NCBI GenBank assembly: GCA_022813625.1
Contig: JAKLMB010000006.1
Location: 186,001-250,000, forward strand
Direction: 5' to 3'
DNA length: 64,000 nucleotides
Origin: Aaosphaeria pasadenensis
Taxonomy: Eukaryota; Ascomycota; Dothideomycetes; Pleosporales
Each line of letters starts with the position of its first letter. Position 1 is the first letter of the stretch. The notes under the pieces are model-generated. The model saw nothing but the letters and a program-made list of their open reading frames with translations. It made no database searches and was not told the origin of the DNA. The translations under genes were made by a program, and so were the position numbers. Shown here piece after piece: positions 12,063 to 22,967 of the stretch.

Positions 12063-12818
12063 CTAGATTCTATAGCCTGCATCACGCAGGCATGATGTGC
12101 ATCGCTCATATGCACGGACAGTCCCACGGCCGCAATAACAGGTCGTGGTCGACACCGAGGCATTGCTGGTTCTACGGTCGGATCTCTCTGCATCGAGGCC
12201 GCAGTCACTACCCCTGGGGCTCGTATCCCCACTGGAGGAGCTGACGCTATCGAAGTCGTTGGACGAACAGGTGTTCCTCCTACCCGTTCCAATGGCCACT
12301 GGAAGCCCCTGGACGAGACCACCCTGACCGGGGCGTTGGCCGGGATACATGCCGTCGTTGACAGAGAAGTTCCTGCAGATCATGTAGGCACGGGTGGCGG
12401 CAGCGTTCTTCGCGAGCTCGTCGGTCTCGTACTCGACATCAGTTGAGTACTCCCGATTGTTCACCCGAACAGTGCAGCCATAGCCGTAACGGGTCCGGAA
12501 CGTCTGGAAGAGAGGATCGGGCCAGTGACGACGCTGGCAAAGGCCTGATGTTCGTCAGTGAATGAACAACGAAGATCAACACTCCCCGGTCCCCCCCTGG
12601 AACGTCCCAAGAACACTCGCAGTCAACATCCGGTAGGACGGTAACCGGTGTGCCAGCCTTACAGAAAGAGGCGGCAAAGCGTTCCTGATTACGGTCCAAC
12701 ACCGATTGCTTCGACTACTAGCCCGTTGATGCTGAGATGAGCATGCAATCCAGGCTTAGGGCACTAGTTCCGTGGGGCATGGGATTGATTGAGGCCTTAC
12801 CTGTAAGGTACATAACAT
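12063..12818 (-). CDS. Small dsRNA-binding-domain-like protein with Cys-rich tail
   Basis: Best model has three exons: 12801-12818, 12583-12684 and 12063-12533, giving 591 nt and 196 residues. The N-terminal part resembles a degenerate double-stranded-RNA-binding fold: LQERFAASFCKAGTPVTVLP fits the first helix and strand, and FQTFRTRYGYGCTVRVNN followed by an LAKNAAATRAYMICR helix fits strands and the C-terminal alanine-rich helix. The tail is serine-rich and ends with a C-x-C-x10-C-x2-C cluster (CYCGRG...CTSC) that could bind zinc. The last exon is secure because its reading is clearly protein-like. The first two exons are less certain: the start lies in a frame with only one usable ATG, and the intron at 12534-12582 uses a GTGTTG donor with a CTGAC branch site. 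I infer RNA binding only from fold resemblance. Confidence 0.5.
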
Positions 12819-15800
12819 AGAACATGGTGTTGTAGTTGTTGACGTGGACGAATGGAACCAATTGATGCAATTAAAGGCCCTTGGAATGAGAACAGGTAGA
12901 TCTCAAGGGGAAGACGTAGGGGAGAATTTGGTTGCTGAACTGGCAAGTGCCTGTTGGTGGCGAGAATATCAGACCCGGTACGGTAATCGTGGCTGCTGTT
13001 GTACGACAGCGAGCACGTATGTAGACTTGACAGCTACCAATGTGAGAAGTGACAGCTGTCCTGGTGGTGAACAGCAACTATCGAAGTATGAACAACAGCA
13101 AGGGAGAGTGAGTTGGCCTGCAGAAAGAGGGTTGGGGGATGGGGGTGGACATATGGGCCCCTCTGCCGTGGGATGAAGTGTAATTTATTGCGGCAGCCGA
13201 GAGCAGCAAGCAATCTTAGGTTATGCACCCGCGTCAAAGTTCGCCCGGCGTTAGGATCCGAGGGCAATTGGACATCTAGAAATGAACACTATGCGGGACT
13301 CTCTTGCGGCTCTGTAGCAGAGACCCATATTGATGTGTTGGCGTGCGTTTTCGCCAGTGGAAGATATGGTTCCAGGGTTTGGCTAGCAGAGAGATCCAAA
13401 CTCCAAAAGGCACAGCTCACCGGTCTTCGCGAGAGTGCACATCATCTGGGTTCGCCACTTTACTGCAGCAGTAGCGTGATAGACGGCTGGAGGATCGGGA
13501 TACCTTGTGGCCCGTTCATCAAAGGCTGTATCCGGCGTTTAGATCGGCACCTTTAGGCGCCTGAAGGGGAAGCATAACGGACGAGTGTAGCAGTACTGCG
13601 TCCTGGGCACGGCGATAGAGGGAGGATGCATTGAATCCAACAAGCAGTCCCGTACACTGGTTGAACGTAGGGCGGGGCCCACTAATGCACAGATTGGAAG
13701 CGGAGGGGGAGGAGGAACAGGAAGAGGAAGAAGAGGAGAAGCAAAGCAGCGCAACGTCAATTGCTGCAAGCCCTGTCGAGGATTCCGTGAACCCAGATTG
13801 CTATAAAAGGGCCTTGGCAGGACGACTGGAAAGGTATACATATGGCCATTGTCCTGGACTACGAGCAAAGCGGGCAAGTGTGCTCCATCGAGGACGAAAG
13901 TAGAGAACAGGCTTTGCCCGCTGTTTGCCACCATGCATAAGAGAGAAGAACGGATTTTTCGAATTGGTCTGGTCTGGTAGCAAGTGAAGACAGCGCGGGA
14001 GTCGCGCGTGAAGGAGAAGGAATTTACTGGTGACACGCTATCGTGGGAGAAAAAAAGCGGGCGTAGAGCAAAGCATGGTGGCTTGAAAGTGGAAGAGCGT
14101 CACACCAGGAACAACAGGCGGATTCCTGGCGACAGGATCGAAGAGAACACAAAGCAAATTGATTTGATTGCTGGAATCGAGGGTTTAGGATAGAACGGGG
14201 TTGGTGTTACCCATCCGAATGTCGTTGCACCCTGGACAACCGAGCTCCTGTATGCATGGTGAGCTGGCGACGCTTGATACTTTACTATCTGCGCCAACCT
14301 CCAGAAGGGGCGAGGACCAACGGCTGTTAGCTGTAAGGCATGCTCGCAAGCATGAATCGCCGTTGTGGAGCACGTCTGAGCACATCTCTCGATGGCTCGA
14401 TGGCTCCAGAATGTGTCGATTGCGTATCTGTGAGGTGAATAGGTGCGGGCAGGCACTGTGCCATATGAGGTGGAGTGCAGTGTGTAGTGGAGTGTAGTAT
14501 AGTTTGCCTACCCTTAACCCTGCAAAGATGCAAGAGCAGGAGTAAGAAAAGGAAGGGCCTTGGCGAACGGAGCTGGGACCAAGCGAGAAATGACGAGGGT
14601 CCCTGGAACGAACTTTTGGGATCTGGAGAAGAGAAGGGGGAAAGCGAAGTCGATCCTTGATAGATTGATTGTTCAAGGCCCGGGTCCAGCCAGGCGAACG
14701 AACGCGTTGCACATACCTGCATACTCCGTACATATACTACTCATACACATTACCTACCTATCCTGTTCACTTGGCCCCCCTCGCTCCTCTCTGTGTAGAC
14801 ATACTCCGTACATACATACGACGTACATTAACCGCCACACACAGAGGCTTTACCGTTTACGTTTGCCGTAAGCAATTTGCATCTAGACACATTGACCATT
14901 GACAATCGGCTTGAAGGCGGTAGGGGAGTGTAAGGCGAATGGCTTTGATTATGAATACGGGGGATGGCTCAGATCGAAGCAGAACACCGCTGTATGTACA
15001 GGAAATGTACGATGAACGGCAGATGAAGACGAGGCATCAATTCAAGTTTCGAAGCATCGCTAGGGTTCCACATCTGGCCATACAGCCTTGGTGCAACGGT
15101 ACGATACGATGTAATAGATAGTTAGCGGACCTCGCATGACGAAGCCTTTAGCTGCTTTAAACTGCTTTACGGACTTACTGAGAGTAGCTCGGCATAATGC
15201 ACACAGTATTTACTGTAGTACAGACGTTCGTACCTATCAGAATTGGATGCGAGGCAGCTTATCGTAGCCTCAAGATCCGGCGACGGAGACCGTACACCCC
15301 AAATAGCAGGCCGCAGACCGTAGCAGACCGCCGACCGTTCGATATGGATCATTCCCTTCGAGTGTAGGATTGATTATTGAGAATAGCTTCTTTGGATTCC
15401 ACGGAGGGGACTGCATGGTGCAGTGGAGCAGTGGTCCGGATCGCGAAGGGACGATAGGCTCACGGCGATTTCTGACGAGGGTCGGTACATAAGGACTTAT
15501 AGCATGTACGTACATGTACAAGGAGATGGGCCTTTGGCGTCGGTCCAATGTCTTGGGAGACGGCTAGCAAGACGCGGGGCATCAATGATTTGATGCATGC
15601 GGGAGCATAATAATTGCAGCGGGATGGCCACAGCATTGGGCAATCAGTCCCCCCGCTGGATAAAGAGCGTGTCGACTGACGTACAGCAGGATGGGATGGG
15701 ATGGGATGGGGATGCAATGGGCGAAAAGTCGCGCCATGAGTAGACAATGTCTACGTTATTGCAAAATGTGATACCCATAGAAGAATACAGATCACCAATG

Positions 15801-17112
15801 AAAGGTGAGGATTATCTCGTGATCGAGCGATGCCATTGGTACCGGGTGTCTCGAAAATGAAAATATCTTCGAGCAACCTTGAACGACGCTGGGATTCAAT
15901 CCTCACCATTCTCCATTTCCCATTTCCCATAATTCTCCACTACGGGATGCACGTTCTTTTCCCCTTCGACGCGCGACACAGGCGACTACCCACTGGCGGT
16001 ATCCGCAATCGTTGCATTTTGCTGAGGAGAAAGGCGGTGAGCTGACGCCGGCGTGTCAATAGCTGGCCCCTCCTAAGACGAAGGACTATCCTCTTAAGAA
16101 TCTTTCGTTGAGACCAGACAGAAAAAATCGAAAGCGGTGCAAGAAGGTAGTTTGTGTTTCGGCCGTCATGCCACTAGACTACTGTCAATTGCAGTGTCGC
16201 TGTTCTGGTTGCAAGGCCACGGAGAATGCCATGACCATATTCTCATATCTCGCCCAGCGCCCTCTTGACTGCTAGCCTCTCGAACCTAAGATTCGTTCGC
16301 CATCTTCGAATCGGCCTGATTCCGGCTATAGAGATGACAACAGAGACGGCCCACTGGTTCAGCTCTCCAACCACGAGCTCCCGCGACCTCCTCTTCAGCC
16401 TTGTGAGACGTGCTGCGGCAGGCTGGCACGACTGGGCAAGGAATGGATGGATACACCAGGGTCGCGAGGGCCGGTGGTCCTCCATCATTTACCGTGTATA
16501 CATGCAGTACGAGTTACGGAGTACTGCGTTCGTTCAGTCCACTAGTGCCGTGGGCTCAACGTCTGCTGTGTGACCGAGGTCTTGATGTCGAGTCTCCACC
16601 TTTTGTAGTGTTGTTGTCCCGCCTCCGAACTCGCGCCCAATCCGGAAAATACCTAGGTATGTACCAAGGTACCTAGATAGATGGAGGTACACCGTACTTG
16701 CTCAACCCCTACAAGTGTTGAGATGGAGTATAAACCCCATTGAAATCCCCAATAGACATCGGATGATGACCGGTCTAAAACTGCCACATTGATCAACGTC
16801 TGTTTCTGTTCCTATGTGTTCAGATTCCCCCTTCCATACTGCCACTAATTCTCCGAGAAGCTTCATGGCAGTCCTTTGAATTGCCGACGTTGTGGCTCCC
16901 CTCACATCCGAAGCTACCCATTTCTCCAACTTATGACCCGCTGCCGTGAACATCCACATACAGCCATTAAACTTGAATAACAATCCCTCGTTCAGACTCT
17001 CATCTGAATCGAAACAATTCTTCACTTTTGAACTTTAGTCCTTTGCCTCTGGCGTTTGGTCAATTCATCCTCATCTTTCTGATCCCTCAAGCTGCAAGCC
17101 ACAAACCTCACA
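12819..17112. other. Gene-poor 4.3 kb spacer
   Basis: Many overlapping short ORFs on both strands without protein-like composition. TACTCCGTAC motifs occur at 14722-14731 and 14802-14811, and in inverse orientation at 16515-16524; a TACCTAG/GGTACCTAG pair lies at 16650-16677. The last 100 bases are the promoter and leader of the Dabb gene. Confidence 0.45.
16702..17025 (-). other. Possible orphan ORF or gene relic, 107 codons
   Basis: This frame reads more like protein than its surroundings (amphipathic segments, balanced charge, a KLEKWVASDV-type helix) and it starts 88 bp from the divergent Dabb gene. I recognise no family and it could be chance. No splice extension was found. Confidence 0.2.
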
Positions 17113-17926
17113 ATGCCAAAGATCGCCCGCCTGACCCTCTTCAAGATCCCTGACCCTGCAAACGTACAGGAAGCTATCAAGAAGTATTCGACATTGACTC
17201 AAGATGCATTGAAGGTGAGCTCGATCCATTACTGTCCTTTTCTTCGATTCCCGCGGGACTCTTGGGGGCCCCAGGCCGTTATGCATGGGGATTGAGGCGA
17301 TATCACGATTGTAGTGGCAATCGCTCTGCAGCATATGCAGGTCGGGACGTTCCTATCACGCACCAGAAACCCTCACCATTCGCTCCGTCCCGTGTTAGGT
17401 CTTTATGTCGAGTCATCTAGATTTCTAATTCTGCTTCCCGTCATGTATTGCGTCGTAGTCGTCGATGATGGGAGGAGCGTATTGTGCACCTTGCGCGTCG
17501 TTTGTTGACGAAACTGCTGCCTATGCGTTACACGAATCCCCTCTCCATTTTTAGGCGACATGTCAAGGCTTTGCAGGTCCTTGTGGAGAAGAGCGGTATC
17601 ATCCACCATTGGCTAGGTTTTTGATACTCCAGACATGAAAAGAGACATGCAGCGAGACTAGCTGGTGCAGCTTGACCTCCAGAGGCGAACAACGTCCTAA
17701 CGGGTGCATGCAGGATGGGAAACAATACATACAACAAGCTCAGGCCTCGCCCACACACGATGACCCGCGCCGCCAGGGCATTACGTTGGTGGCCCGCACG
17801 GTCTTCGAGTCGAAAGCGGACATGGACTTCTACGACAACGAGTGCACGGCACACGTAGAGATCAAGAAGCTCTTGAAGCAGATTATTGAGGCCCCGCCAA
17901 TTATGCTTTACATGGACTTGCAATGA
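17113..17926 (+). CDS. Stress-responsive A/B-barrel (Dabb) domain protein
   Basis: Two exons, 17113-17214 and 17714-17926, joined in phase to give 104 residues, the normal size of a single Dabb domain. The protein opens with PKIARLTLFKIPD, the first beta strand of the ferredoxin-like barrel, has the QGITLVARTVFES strand, then MDFYDNECTAHVEIKKLLK, where the conserved 'D-E-C-A-H' segment of fungal Dabb proteins is clear, and closes with a MLYMDL strand. Such proteins are dimeric; many are stress-induced, and some relatives are polyketide or olivetolic cyclases. No secondary-metabolite genes flank this one, so a stress role is more likely. The intron is 499 nt, far longer than any other in the window, but both exons are convincing and join exactly. 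Confidence 0.88.
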
Positions 17927-18132
17927 GCGTACGGACGGTGCAAGATGTATTCATTGATTTTGGACCAACCGATTCTACGAAACCATGCGGGTACATAGTT
18001 TGAAAGAAATGCCAATTGGAATCATGAGAATTGGTATCATACGACTGTCGCATGTTATACGTGTTAAGTTCCTATCCTCAACATTGCGTTACAATCAGAC
18101 CCAATGTTGCTATCTCAAAAATGTAGATTCAT

Positions 18133-19664
18133 TCAGAAACCCGGATTTGCCTCGAAGTATTTCCTGCAATCTGTAGCAGCCTGGCTGGGTATGACGAAGA
18201 CGGGGTGGGTTTCTGCAACCACGTCCTCATCGCCCCAGACCCTTCCTTCTTCTACCTGCTTCTCTGCCTTCCAGTGGAAAGGTGCTCCCAAGTTATCCTG
18301 CCCTATATCACTGTTCACATCCTCGTCGAAGACGTATTCGTGCTGAACAGCACTCAGTCCTGATAGGTTGTAGCATGTATGGTAACTATCTGGTCTCTTG
18401 CCTGGCTTGTCAACCAGGCCACCTTTCTTGAACTGTGCAGCTGAAAGGATATATCGGCCAAGTGCTCCACGATTCCAGAGACCTTTCCCGGCAGCTGCTT
18501 CGACAAGAGCCCAGCAGCCTCCAATCCAGTGTGAGTAGCAACCGTCGACTAATTTGTTGGTACGACCATTGTACCCGCACTCTGGTGCGCAGTGTCGAGA
18601 CGAAAGGCAGTGAATTAGGCTAGGGACATCCAAATACTTGTTCAGTGTCTCCTTTGGAGGACCCATGATTGACAAACATCCAAGTCCGCAGAATGCGTAG
18701 GCTCCATGTGCTTCGTTTCCGGGGGCTGCTGAAATTCCACCCTCATATGTCTGGCACCTCGACACCCAGTCCCCTAGATTGTCAAGGAAATTAGTGAGTC
18801 CTTGTTGCCTCGCGGGTGCATCTGGGGGGAGTTCGAGTGGAAGGTTCAATAGTGACATGGCAACTAGTGCACAGAATGCGCCACGAATATCTTCCTCGCC
18901 ACCAGGCGCCATCGTGAATCCACCATCGGCTTGCTTCATGCGGCCCAGGAAGTGCCACATAGCCTTGCGATTGATACACTCATACGCTGCTTCTCCACCA
19001 ACCATAGCGATGCTGAGAGTTGCCGCATACGTTGCTGCCAGATGCGGAAGATGACCGTAGCCTCCACCAAATCCACCCTCGGGGTGTTGGCATTGTTTGA
19101 ATGTAGCTATGACTCTATGGATTTTGGTCAGCTCATCCAATGTTTGCTCTATTCTAATTACTGCCCAAGCAATCCTGAGTACTAGAAATAGAGCCAAGAA
19201 CTAAGTGGAACATACCGGTCTCTGTATGTGCTTACATCCTCGCCCAAGGCCGATAGTCCTTGCAAACTCCAATATGTGTACCATGGCCGTGCCGCATCTA
19301 GAGGTGCCATATGAGGTTCATAGTCGCCAATAGCTTTCTCCAGAAAGCTCTTGTGTTTGGCCCGTTGGAGTTGTGGGAGGCCGAAGTTGTTGAGGGGAAA
19401 GTCATTAGGATTGCCCTCTAGGAAGGGAAGCACTTCTTCCAGAGTGTCATCCTGGACCATAGACGTTTCGGTCTGAAACTTATCTCGTATAGGTACAGTT
19501 ATGCTGTTGATGAACGCGATATTTGCGGACTCATGTTCGTTGGCGACTGTCCCCATTTCCTCGTACTCGTTTTCAGAATTTGATAACTCTTCGATCCGGT
19601 TCGAGATGGTAAGAACCTCTTCAAACCGAGCAGATGGCGGTGCCGAAGAGTCTTCGGCGGCCAT
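18133..19664 (-). CDS. ram1: Protein farnesyltransferase beta subunit
   Basis: Catalytic beta chain of CaaX farnesyltransferase, which attaches farnesyl to the C-terminal cysteine of Ras, Rho and pheromone-type proteins in the cytosol. Exons 19216-19664 and 18133-19114 give 476 residues. Visible family features: GGFGGGYGHLPHLAATYAA, DGGFTM, YEGGISAAPGNEAHGAYAFC (alpha-alpha barrel repeats), and the zinc ligands Asp340 and Cys342 in LVDGCYSHW plus His395 in DSYHTCYNLSGLS, with the usual GGLVDKPGK between them. The loop between Cys342 and His395 is about 10 residues shorter than in mammals. The C terminus ends in a CRKYFEANPGF-type tail. The N-terminal 60 residues are acidic and probably disordered. 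The alpha subunit is not in the window. Confidence 0.96.
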
Positions 19665-20116
19665 GACTCTTTAAATCTGGTGTCTACTATGCTGACTTTC
19701 AAAGGAATCTGGATGGGTGTTTGTTCGTGAGTTTGTGAACAAGGCTTTCGTGAGGTGGGGATTGGCAAAATTCGCTACTATTGTTCTTCGGGAGGACAAC
19801 GACTCAGCATTTACATTTTGGGACGGTCGTTTCTTCCCAGTACCAAGGCTAGGTTCGTCACCAAGCCGAAGTCAGCCACATATAAATCCGTTCTTTGTTC
19901 ATTTATGCAACATTATATTCGTGCCTGGTGAGATGACAGGCACTAGCTCGGTCTTGGCAAAGGAATCAACGCCAATTTCGTATTCAACTCTACGAGAAGT
20001 TCCCCGCGCTCGCACTCATAATATACCTGCCCAACGGCCATTTGTCTCGATATACGGTCGATACTCAATAATCCTATCTGGAAAATTGCCATATTCCACT
20101 CACCCTTCCTCTAGGT
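19665..20116. promoter_or_regulatory. Promoter/leader region of ram1
   Basis: 452 bp between the ram1 start and the 3' end of the cupin gene, both on the minus strand. No ORF or recognisable binding site stands out. Confidence 0.4.
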
Positions 20117-20665
20117 TCAATCCGATGATCGCACACCTGCCATACCCGCCAAATGCTCTCCGAACGTCTCCCCCGCAACCTTGAGCGGCTTGCTCTCTTG
20201 CAGGACGAACAGCATTCTCGTCCACTCCGTTTCACTGTTGTTGATCCACTGATGCATCGTCCCGCGCTGAATAGCAACATCGCCTCTCTTCATGATACGC
20301 TTCTCCCCGCTGTCCAAGAGCAGCTCGACCTCTCCCTCTATCACCGCGCCGTAATCCAAGCTCACGGTCCGATGCATGGTACATGCAGTCTTGGGTGGGA
20401 TATCGACGTGGCGGAGGACGGTGCCTCCTGAGACAACGAGGCCGGGGGCGCTGTTCAGATATTTATCGTAGACGTGGAGATCTTCGTCGTCGTCCATGCT
20501 AACGGGGAAGCCCTTGGTGGTGTAGCTCAGTGCGAACGCTATGCCGTCATCGTTTGGCTTCATAGTGCTTTCATCGTCGAACTTGTCACTGAAGATCGCT
20601 TTGCCTTCTTTGTTGTGTGCCGTCACGTAGCGTTTAATCTTGGGAAGAGCGCCGACGTGAGCCAT
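20117..20665 (-). CDS. Cupin-domain protein
   Basis: Intronless, 182 residues. A single double-stranded beta-helix (cupin) domain occupies about residues 90-165. Motif 1 is seen as HRTVSLDYGAVIEGEVELLL, and motif 2 as GDVAIQRGTMHQWINN, with the usual metal-binding histidines at HRT and MHQW. This layout (HRT-S-DY...G-V-L-LDSGE...GDV-IQRGT-H-W-N) is a widespread fungal family of small cytosolic cupins, often beside metabolic genes. The reaction is unknown, and many members are isomerases or dioxygenases. The C-terminal 20 residues look like a linker. No signal peptide. The start at 20665 is the only ATG that preserves the conserved N-terminal PKIKRYVT region. Confidence 0.85.
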   Translation of the reverse strand: MAHVGALPKIKRYVTAHNKEGKAIFSDKFDDESTMKPNDDGIAFALSYTTKGFPVSMDDDEDLHVYDKYLNSAPGLVVSGGTVLRHVDIPPKTACTMHRTVSLDYGAVIEGEVELLLDSGEKRIMKRGDVAIQRGTMHQWINNSETEWTRMLFVLQESKPLKVAGETFGEHLAGMAGVRSSD

Positions 20666-22709
20666 GTTGACTGATTATCTCGGGATTGAATTCTAGCTGT
20701 CGTGGGAGCTTTCTGGACGAAGTAGTGCGTAGATGAAGTGCCACTGCAAGATCTATCTAGATGTCAAATGTGAAAATCAAACTTACTACGTATAATGGTT
20801 ACCGCATGATGTTATATATGGTCGCAACTTCTGCCGTCAACGTTACACGAAAGCTTGGAAACTGCGAGGGGCATGATCCCGAAGTCCGGTTGGGGAGCCC
20901 CTCGTGCATTCTCCCCCGCCTCCGAGATTGGCTGGATGTTGGTAATATGCGGGGAGGCTTCCTTTTTCTTCGGGAGTGGTGCAAAAGCAAATATAAAATA
21001 TATGTTGTCTTTTCCAGATTGGATTATATGCATCGTGTTGAACGGTGATGACTATGTACTTTCATCTCTTGACAAATTGCCAGAGCCCGTAACCTCGGAC
21101 CGATGAGAATTGAAACTTTTACTTGAAAAGAGTATGCGTATCTATGTACGTATTCAATCCGATAATACCCTATATCTACTCCCTGTTGCTATGCTTGTTG
21201 ACTCTGGCCATGTCCAGGTTATAAAGGACCGGATTTGGGTATCGTCGAAAACATATCCGACTATGGGCAAGACGGCCATGCACTTGTCCTGGTATATATC
21301 GTATCATTGAATCCAGCGGTTACTTGCTAAATCCAATCAATTCCGAAGTACCGTAGTTACCCCTCAAACATAATGTTAAACATGGAAAAACATTCGATAT
21401 CTGGGATCTTCCATTTTGCAATAACCGCTCCAGGTCCGAAAGAATCAATGATGTTGTACTCGCGCATGATCATCATCAACGAACAACCCTAACCAAATTC
21501 GAGAGCATTTCAACTTCTTGCTTGGTGATCAAGTATATATCCCCTTTCTAGGATGAGTCCTTTCATGCGATTGTAAAACGTATTGTACTCAAAAGCTATT
21601 GTCAAAGTAGAGCCTAGATGTACGCGGGGGATTTGCTGCGAGCTCTTGATATATGATGAAATTATGGTGTATGCTCTTGGTCACCCGAAATTGGTACATA
21701 AATGCTCGGATGTTGAGTTACGTACCTCTTTCTAACATATGAAGTAAGGTACGTGACGACTCAAATATGCTCGATGCTTCTTCACTCCATTCCTAAAATC
21801 TTTCCTCTGAAGTCTAGTTCTCTGATCAGTGAAACATTGCAACAGTTCAATGCTCCAGGTGCATTTTATATATGAACTCGATTAATATTGCATCCCATTA
21901 GCATTTGATAAAAAGTATAATGGAATATGGACACTCCGGTTCTCAACTGAAATGCTCATTTGATTGCCCATCGGCAAATATACACGCTAAATATGTTCCC
22001 AAGTGATTCGGTATCTTGAGGTGTGATCTAATCGCCCAATATCCGATCAATAAAGTCTCAATCACATTGCCTGTGTCTTCTCTAAACCTCTTCTAAGTAT
22101 TGCAGATGAGGCACAGAGGAGATGAGCGACTCCGCTGTCTCGTCCTCATCACTCCATCTCGCAACTGTCAGGTAATACACTGGTTTTTTGCTAATTCTCA
22201 CCCTACTTTCGGGAAAGAGATCGCAAAGTATATCACGACCAAGGAACTGTGGCAGTGTCATAATAATGTACATTGACTAGTACTCCGCGCAATAGTCCTA
22301 TTTGACAAAAGCCTGATTCTGAAGGCAGAAATCATGTATTTCTACGAAGTTTTCTACGATCTTGATAAATACGATCTGGATGTACGGGTATAAGTCTTGG
22401 ATTTGCTGAATTTACCTGTTGATAGCACCAGCATTGGAAGTAAAAGACGTCACAATATAGGATCTCAACGGTGACGCGACGGTAGACATAGGTGTTTGGT
22501 TTCAACATCCAGATTCCAGCAACAGGATTTGATCGCTGTCTTGGATCAAGGGAAACGTTGAAGAAGCATTACCCAGAGTGATATAAGTGGGATCAAGTCA
22601 AAGTAATTTCAGTATGGTATCATCAAAACGATCAAGCTATTTTGGACATACTGTTGTAAGGTAATAGAGTAACTCAAGATATCTCAACCAACTTGTCATC
22701 AAATATCAA

Positions 22710-22967
22710 TCATCTTAGAAAATAGTGATCAATTCTCTTAGATTCAAATCGCAATCGCTCGTACTTCCAACCCAGATTCCTACCATACACCTCTCCTTTC
22801 GTACGATCCCACTGGGTTTGCTCCTCAAATTCCCCCGAAATTGCATCTCCATCGTCTGCATTCAAATCAGCATGCACAGAACCAGGCAGCATCTCATCCA
22901 TCGTCCTATCCGGCATCTCCCGCACAATCCACCGACATGAAGTCGGTGAATCTCTCCACATGAGCAC
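22710..22967 (-). other. Possible orphan ORF or gene relic, 85 codons
   Basis: Acidic and charged in a way unlike neighbouring frames, with a WDRTKGEVYGRNLGWKYERL segment that looks like genuine protein. In an overlapping frame, an upstream ATG (about 22976) opens a short MSAHVERFTDFMSVDC reading. No family was recognised. It may be a decayed gene or a short orphan. Confidence 0.25.

Noticed and set aside
20700..22700. RIP-mutated transposon
   Set aside because: The A+T richness is only moderate and I found no transposase or reverse-transcriptase remnant or terminal repeats by eye.
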